Source: SLRI01 sp964460465 (GTDB taxonomy: Bacteria > Pseudomonadota > Alphaproteobacteria > Geminicoccales > Geminicoccaceae). Taken from it: a stretch of 5,340 bases of DNA. Shown piece after piece: positions 1 through 2,546 of this stretch. Position numbers and translations under genes: made by a program. The notes under the pieces are model-generated. The model saw only the letters and a list, made by a program, of their open reading frames with translations, was not told the origin of the DNA and made no database searches. The stretch is from assembly GCA_964460465.1 (NCBI GenBank), contig CAYWSB010000254.1, positions 1 to 5,340 of the forward strand. Reading direction: 5' to 3'. Each line of letters begins with the position of its first letter. Position 1 is the first letter of the stretch.

Positions 1-232
1 TGCCGGCGTTCTCGCGGATCAGGCCGGCGACGAACTCGTAGGCGAGCTCGACCACGGATTGCAGCCGTCCGGGGACCATGGCGTGCTGGCGGGTGCCGGC
101 GACGATCAGCGTGTAGACCGCGATCGAGGTCAGCACCATCCAGAAGGCGGAGTTGGTGAACGACAGGTCGACACCCTCGATGAGGATGTTGACGATCGGC
201 TTGATCTCGAACTGCTCGAGAGGACTGGCCAC
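1..232 (-). CDS. atpB: F0F1 ATP synthase subunit a, N-terminal part (runs off the left edge)
   Basis: Subunit a is the membrane stator protein of F0; it forms the proton half-channels against the c-ring. Only the first 77 codons are in the window. The frame is open from 232 to the window edge and starts MASPLEQFEIKPIV, the amphipathic opening typical of alphaproteobacterial AtpB. Residues about 29-47 (AFWMVLTSIAVYTLIVAG) form the first membrane helix, followed by a polar loop with RQHAMVPGRLQS and then ELAYEFVAGLIRENAG, which matches the family. The start is a GTG at 230-232, chosen because it gives the expected N-terminus; the upstream sequence has only a weak purine-rich GAGCGGGG about 8 bases away. 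It follows atpI by 66 bases on the same strand and is probably co-transcribed with it. The conserved channel arginine lies beyond the window. Confidence 0.95.
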   Translation of the reverse strand, partial: MASPLEQFEIKPIVNILIEGVDLSFTNSAFWMVLTSIAVYTLIVAGTRQHAMVPGRLQSVVELAYEFVAGLIRENAG

Positions 233-298
233 CCGTATACCCCGCTCGCTCGCCGACGCGGGGTGCAGCACACCCGGCACGCGGCCGTCGTCGTCACG

Positions 299-652
299 TC
301 ACTCGGGCGCCGGCGGCTTCGCTCCCGGGCCGCCCGGCCGGTCGTCGCCCTCGCCCAGATAGCGCCGCATGCTGCGGAAGGCGTTGAGCATGCCCGCCGC
401 GGCACCCAGCATGAAGCCACCGATCAGCAGGAACGGCCCGGTGCCCAGCCAGCGGTCGAGCGCCCAACCGACGAGGCTGCCCCCGGCGACCCCGGCGATG
501 ATCTCGATCCCGGCCTGCAGGCCCCGGCCCCAGTCCATCCGGGGCTGGTCGTCCGCGTCGGGTCGACCCTCGCGCGCCTGTCTCGCCTGCTTGGCGCTGG
601 CGAGGCGGGCATCGAAATCGTCGAACCCGGACGGTTTCCTCGGCTCCGGCAT
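299..652 (-). CDS. atpI: AtpI/AtpZ-family F0F1 ATP synthase accessory membrane protein
   Basis: AtpI-type proteins are small membrane proteins encoded at the head of F0 operons; they are linked to assembly of the c-ring or to Mg2+ handling and are not part of the finished enzyme. The 117-residue product has a charged cytoplasmic N-terminus (DDFDARLASAKQARQ), then two hydrophobic segments at about residues 45-64 (LQAGIEIIAGVAGGSLVGWA) and 71-91 (GPFLLIGGFMLGAAAGMLNAF) separated by a short DRW turn, and a polar Pro/Gly-rich tail. This two-helix hairpin with Gly-rich helices is the family hallmark. I chose the ATG at 650-652 because GAGGGA lies about 5 bases upstream and the protein then starts like homologues. 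A GTG at 704-706 and an ATG at 686-688 are in frame but lack a good ribosome site, and the GTG would be only about a dozen bases from the predicted transcript start. The gene ends in TGA, 66 bases before atpB. Confidence 0.92.
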   Translation of the reverse strand: MPEPRKPSGFDDFDARLASAKQARQAREGRPDADDQPRMDWGRGLQAGIEIIAGVAGGSLVGWALDRWLGTGPFLLIGGFMLGAAAGMLNAFRSMRRYLGEGDDRPGGPGAKPPAPE

Positions 653-724
653 CCGTCCCTCACCCCGTCCAGACCGACCGCGCGGCATGGGCACCACGCG
701 CACCACCCCGGTCGAGGCGCCGCG

Positions 725-753
725 AACCTAGAAATGCCCTTCCGGAGTGTCAA
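725..753 (-). promoter_or_regulatory. Candidate sigma70-type promoter of the atpI-atpB operon
   Basis: On the minus strand a perfect TTGACA (753-748) is followed after exactly 17 bases by TAGGTT (730-725), which keeps the first two and last positions of the -10 consensus. Transcription would start near 718, giving a leader of about 65 bases to the atpI ATG at 652. It lies on the atp side of the AT-rich insertion, so the operon would keep its own promoter. The spacing and -35 match are seen directly; promoter activity is inferred. Confidence 0.55.
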
Positions 754-791
754 TCCTCCTGACCCGGCATGTTGCCGCAGCCGGCGGGCGA

Positions 792-815
792 CCGGCGGCC
801 GGATTGCGCCGCCGG
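792..815. repeat. 8-bp perfect inverted repeat (hairpin)
   Basis: CCGGCGGC (792-799) and GCCGCCGG (808-815) are perfect reverse complements around an 8-base loop. It lies about 40 bases upstream of the atp -35 element. It could be a hairpin in the 3' flank of the orphan transcript or simply a by-product of high G+C. No U-run follows it in either direction. Confidence 0.4.
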
Positions 816-841
816 ACAGCCCCATGACCGCCGGAGCCGGA

Positions 842-859
842 AGCGGCCTCGCGGCCGCT
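842..859. repeat. 7-bp perfect inverted repeat (hairpin)
   Basis: AGCGGCC (842-848) pairs with GGCCGCT (853-859) around the four-base loop TCGC. It ends 10 bases before the REP-like palindrome at 870, so the two could form stacked stems in a transcript. The other REP-like copy, at 2480-2519, has no such companion hairpin. Confidence 0.4.
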
Positions 860-869
860 GGGCAGAAAC

Positions 870-907
870 GCAGGGAGGCTCGCCTCCCTGCACCCTCCGG
901 TTGTTGG
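870..907 (+). repeat. REP-like palindromic element, copy A
   Basis: A perfect 10-bp stem, GCAGGGAGGC (870-879) and GCCTCCCTGC (882-891), with a two-base centre, is followed by the tail ACCCTCCGGTTGTTGG (892-907). The same unit occurs at 2480-2519 in the opposite orientation: both share GCAGGGAGG, CCTCCCTGCACCC and CCGG, with a T-rich end reading TTGG. A conserved palindrome plus conserved tail in two intergenic places is what a dispersed repetitive extragenic palindrome looks like. I recall similar GCAGGGAGG/CCTCCCTGC repeats in Rhodospirillales genomes, but I cannot count genome copies from here. Confidence 0.75.
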
Positions 908-927
908 AGAAGGCGGGAACGACCGTT

Positions 928-1122
928 AGGGGCACATTAACGCGCGAACGGTTGCCGAAGCCGACGAGGCGGGCGAGGTCACCGGCGAACTGCGCCGCAG
1001 CGCCGACCCCAGCATCAGGCAGCCCCAATCCCACGTCCCGCAGCAGCTTGGGCCGAGCCGGCCTGACACTGTGCGAACGGCGCTACGGGACACGCAAATC
1101 CTTAATTGCGTCATGTGCCCCT
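928..1122. repeat. Pair of short inverted repeats enclosing ~165 bases
   Basis: AGGGGCACATTAACGC on the plus strand at 928-943 is matched on the minus strand by AGGGGCACATGACGC at 1122-1108. Ten bases are identical, then one small difference (TA versus G), then ACGC again. The enclosed segment is GC-rich with no recognisable gene. The arrangement resembles the termini of a tiny non-autonomous element or a worn remnant of an insertion sequence. No flanking target-site duplication is visible (bases outside are CGTT on the left and CGAA on the right), so the mobile-element reading is weak. Confidence 0.35.
1092..1111. repeat. 6-bp inverted repeat at the left GC/AT boundary
   Basis: ACGCAA (1092-1097) and TTGCGT (1106-1111) flank an AT-rich 8-base loop. 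It lies about 55 bases past the stop codon of the orphan gene in its reading direction, at the point where base composition changes. It is a weak terminator candidate, because no U-run follows on the minus strand. Confidence 0.25.
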
Positions 1123-1164
1123 CGAATTCACCAATTTCAGCTGAAAAAGATACTAAGCATTTCT

Positions 1165-2181
1165 TTACTCTATCGCCGAAAATGGCGACAAGGAAATAAA
1201 ATCGGAAACATCCTCAGCTTGTACCGCTTCGCCAAGCCCTCGATCGCTTAAGCTCGCCGCTACATCAATTTTATGAATTGGTTCTGTTGCGATAAGGCGA
1301 GACTGAGACATATCTCTGAGAACTTCCAGAACATCGAGCACCGCGAAGTCTCGACGCCTTTCAAGTTCTTGGGTTACAAATCGATCCTCCGCGTCCGGCA
1401 GATTAATCGGCGGAGGCACTCGTGCATCGCTCTTTATAAAGGCTCTTGTCAAGTAAAATGCCTTGTAAAAGGCCTCCATAAATGCTCCGTCATAGGGTAA
1501 TGGAATCCGAACAAGGTTTAAATTTTCATCTCTCCGCGGCCGATCCTCGTTATTTCGCTTTGGATAAATCCCAATCCGTAAACCTTGTGCGCCAACTAGA
1601 TGCCTATCATTTATTTTGACAGACACGCCAAGCCAACGGTCGATGTTTTTGCCGCCAAGAAAGAGATCAGCTTTCCACAAACCTGAAATGCAGCGCGGGA
1701 GTTTATTCCTTTCTTCATTTCGATGGAACGCTTTTATTATTTTGGGAATATATCTTTTCAGCTTAGGTGGCTGCCCTCGATTGCCGACCCATACGCGAGA
1801 GTCATCAGTCAACGAATCCTGCGTCGATTCGAGAATTGGGATGACATGATTTTTCTCCGGGCCAAAAAGTATGCTTTGCGCTTCCTCCGTAATGCCACAA
1901 TGATCCTCCAGAACTTCGCTAATCAGCGGGTGCAACAGTCGATCTCTTCTTGTAACCGCATCATGCACAGCTAATTCGAAACAGATTCCTGCATCGCCAG
2001 CGCCTTCCCTCGTTTCTCGGGCCAGATCTGCAAGTGTAACTTGATTATAGCCACCAAACCTTGCTGCCCGTTCTCGCGCAAGTGACATCAGTGTCGATTC
2101 GAGAACCGGTATGCACAGTGAAAACTTTGAGCGAACGGCATCATTTATTTCATCTTGCTGTATGGCCTTAAGGACGCGCAT
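1165..2181 (-). CDS. Orphan protein of unknown function with a candidate PD-(D/E)XK nuclease core
   Basis: I do not recognise this 338-residue protein as a named family. It is probably soluble: no signal peptide or membrane helix is visible. Around residues 169-191 it reads LWKADLFLGG then DRWLGVSVKIN, that is, a strand ending in Asp172, a turn, and a strand ending V-S-V-K with Lys189, the layout of the PD-(D/E)XK nuclease core. Ser187 occupies the usual Glu position, as happens in some restriction-enzyme families. An upstream helix, GICFELAVHDAV (Glu69), could give the extra acidic residue, though over 100 residues separate it from Asp172. LRIGIYPKR (201-209) follows, then LVRIPLPYDGAFMEAFYKAFY (223-243) and a helical, charged C-terminus. 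The ATG at 2179-2181 has GAAGG 9 bases upstream. Stop is TAA at 1165-1167. G+C is near 45-50%, with AT-ending codons unlike smc or atpI, so it was probably acquired. A restriction or defence role is a guess; a non-nuclease role is possible. Confidence 0.85.
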   Translation of the reverse strand: MRVLKAIQQDEINDAVRSKFSLCIPVLESTLMSLARERAARFGGYNQVTLADLARETREGAGDAGICFELAVHDAVTRRDRLLHPLISEVLEDHCGITEEAQSILFGPEKNHVIPILESTQDSLTDDSRVWVGNRGQPPKLKRYIPKIIKAFHRNEERNKLPRCISGLWKADLFLGGKNIDRWLGVSVKINDRHLVGAQGLRIGIYPKRNNEDRPRRDENLNLVRIPLPYDGAFMEAFYKAFYLTRAFIKSDARVPPPINLPDAEDRFVTQELERRRDFAVLDVLEVLRDMSQSRLIATEPIHKIDVAASLSDRGLGEAVQAEDVSDFISLSPFSAIE

Positions 2182-2197
2182 TCAGACACACCTTCAC

Positions 2198-2323
2198 TTA
2201 ATGATCTATAGCAATAGCAGTTTGGGCGACGATTTGATCATCCATCGATACATTTGCAATCACTCTTGTATTGCATGGCCATTGCAGATAGAACTCAGAA
2301 TCAAGCGTGGTGCCGTGTGGCAA
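2198..2323 (-). CDS. Possible small or 5'-truncated ORF just upstream of the orphan gene
   Basis: A frame ending in TAA at 2198-2200 stops only 16 bases before the orphan gene's ATG, a spacing typical of co-transcribed genes. Its AT-rich part encodes about 41 residues ending DDQIVAQTAIAIDH, preceded by LDSEFYLQWPCNTRVIANVS, which has ordinary protein-like composition. The frame stays open further upstream, through the GC-rich promoter region, but has no good start: TTG at 2321-2323 has AGGGA about 11 bases upstream, and GTG at 2381-2383, TTG at 2369-2371 and an internal ATG at 2243-2245 are alternatives. It could be a small partner or leader peptide, the C-terminal remnant of a gene cut at the composition boundary near 2345, or chance. 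I cannot assign a function. Confidence 0.25.
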   Translation of the reverse strand: MPHGTTLDSEFYLQWPCNTRVIANVSMDDQIVAQTAIAIDH

Positions 2324-2328
2324 AAGGA

Positions 2329-2351
2329 GAAAGGTCCCTTTTTGACCTTTC
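2329..2351. repeat. Perfect 8-bp inverted repeat at the right GC/AT boundary
   Basis: GAAAGGTC (2329-2336) and GACCTTTC (2344-2351) are exact reverse complements around a 7-base loop that is T-rich on the plus strand. It lies about 55-75 bases downstream of the candidate promoter at 2403-2431 and about 150 bases before the orphan gene's ATG. It could be an operator for a dimeric regulator, an attenuator hairpin in the leader (CCTTTTG follows closely on the minus strand), or a scar of the insertion. The palindrome is direct observation; the role is open. Confidence 0.45.
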
Positions 2352-2402
2352 GCCGCGATGCTCCGCCGCAATGCCGACCGCACCGGGCCTACCCGCCCGG
2401 CG

Positions 2403-2431
2403 ATGCTGTACCCCGCTGCGACGGCTGTCAA
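2403..2431 (-). promoter_or_regulatory. Candidate sigma70-type promoter for the orphan gene
   Basis: On the minus strand a perfect TTGACA (2431-2426) is followed after 17 bases by CAGCAT (2408-2403), a weak -10 that keeps three of six consensus positions; an alternative TACAGC would have 15-base spacing. The transcript would begin near 2396 and run through the boundary hairpin and the possible small ORF into the orphan gene, giving a leader of roughly 215 bases. It sits in GC-rich, native-looking DNA, so it may be a resident promoter that the acquired gene uses. Confidence 0.4.
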
Positions 2432-2479
2432 CGATCGGCACCACCCGTCGGCATCCCGCCCGCCCCACTTCGGCTCCCG

Positions 2480-2519
2480 CCAAAAGTCCGGTGGGTGCAG
2501 GGAGGATCATCCTCCCTGC
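2480..2519 (-). repeat. REP-like palindromic element, copy B (possible smc terminator)
   Basis: GCAGGGAGGAT (2497-2507) and ATCCTCCCTGC (2509-2519) form a perfect 11-bp palindrome around a single central base. On the minus strand it is followed by the tail ACCCACCGGACTTTTGG (2496-2480), closely matching copy A at 870-907. It begins 27 bases after the smc stop codon, so in the smc transcript it would form a strong hairpin with a TTTT 11 bases further on. That is too distant for a classical intrinsic terminator, but it may protect the 3' end or aid termination. Confidence 0.75.
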
Positions 2520-2546
2520 GTCCTTCCTTCCCTGCTCAGGCCCCGC

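Larger units (their letters stand above)
754..1164. other. Gene-free stretch between the orphan gene and the atp promoter
   Basis: I find no convincing gene in these roughly 410 bases. From about 754 to 1090 the DNA is GC-rich; from about 1095 onward it turns AT-rich, merging with the orphan gene. It holds several inverted repeats listed separately (792-815, 842-859, the REP-like element 870-907, 928-943 paired with 1108-1122, and 1092-1111), plus a 6-bp pair ACCGTT/AACGGT at 922-927 and 947-952. For transcripts of the orphan gene, which read toward lower coordinates, this region is the 3' flank, so the hairpins could end or buffer transcription before the atp promoter. No classical stem with a U-run is present. 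Two open frames crossing it (minus 1114-926 and minus 1034-750) are not accepted as genes. Confidence 0.5.
2182..2546. other. Intergenic stretch between smc and the orphan gene
   Basis: From smc toward the orphan gene these 365 bases contain a short spacer, the REP-like copy B (2480-2519), a GC-rich stretch with a TTGACA-type promoter candidate (2403-2431), a perfect 8-bp hairpin (2329-2351) and then AT-rich DNA with the possible small ORF. Composition changes abruptly near 2340-2350, which I take as the right edge of the acquired DNA. There is no tRNA, no recognisable attachment site and no transposase remnant. Confidence 0.5.

Noticed and set aside
653..706. Longer atpI start at the GTG of 704-706
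   Set aside because: No ribosome site, extra N-terminal residues unlike the family, and it would lie about 12 bases from the predicted transcript start; the ATG at 652 has GAGGGA upstream.
59..940. Plus-strand open frame opposite atpB and atpI
   Set aside because: It is antisense to two recognisable genes and its product is low-complexity His/Arg/Pro-rich sequence crossing the promoter and the REP-like element.
750..1034. Minus-strand frame whose first part (LPDAGVGAAAQFAGDLARL) looks protein-like
   Set aside because: It runs on through the REP-like palindrome and hairpins and has no good start. A decayed gene remnant is possible but cannot be shown.
926..1114. Minus-strand 62-codon ORF starting 50 bases after the orphan gene, with GAGG upstream of ATG
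   Set aside because: The ribosome site is plausible, but the ORF starts and ends inside the two inverted repeats and its Ser/Arg/Cys-rich product has no features, so the frame is probably incidental.
1135..1146. 12-bp palindrome TTTCAGCTGAAA after the orphan gene stop
   Set aside because: A short AT-rich palindrome with no loop and no following U-run on the minus strand; too weak to call a terminator or operator.
769..1251. Plus-strand 160-codon frame across the intergenic region
   Set aside because: It spans the REP-like element, changes composition midway and ends antisense to the orphan gene; no motif or ribosome site supports it.
1616..1974. Plus-strand ORFs opposite the orphan gene (also 1273-1500)
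   Set aside because: They are short, lack ribosome sites, and oppose a longer frame with a good start and a coherent protein pattern.
892..2479. CRISPR array, tRNA gene or transposase within the acquired segment
   Set aside because: I looked for regularly spaced repeats, a tRNA-like cloverleaf at the boundaries and DDE or serine-recombinase signatures on both strands, and saw none.
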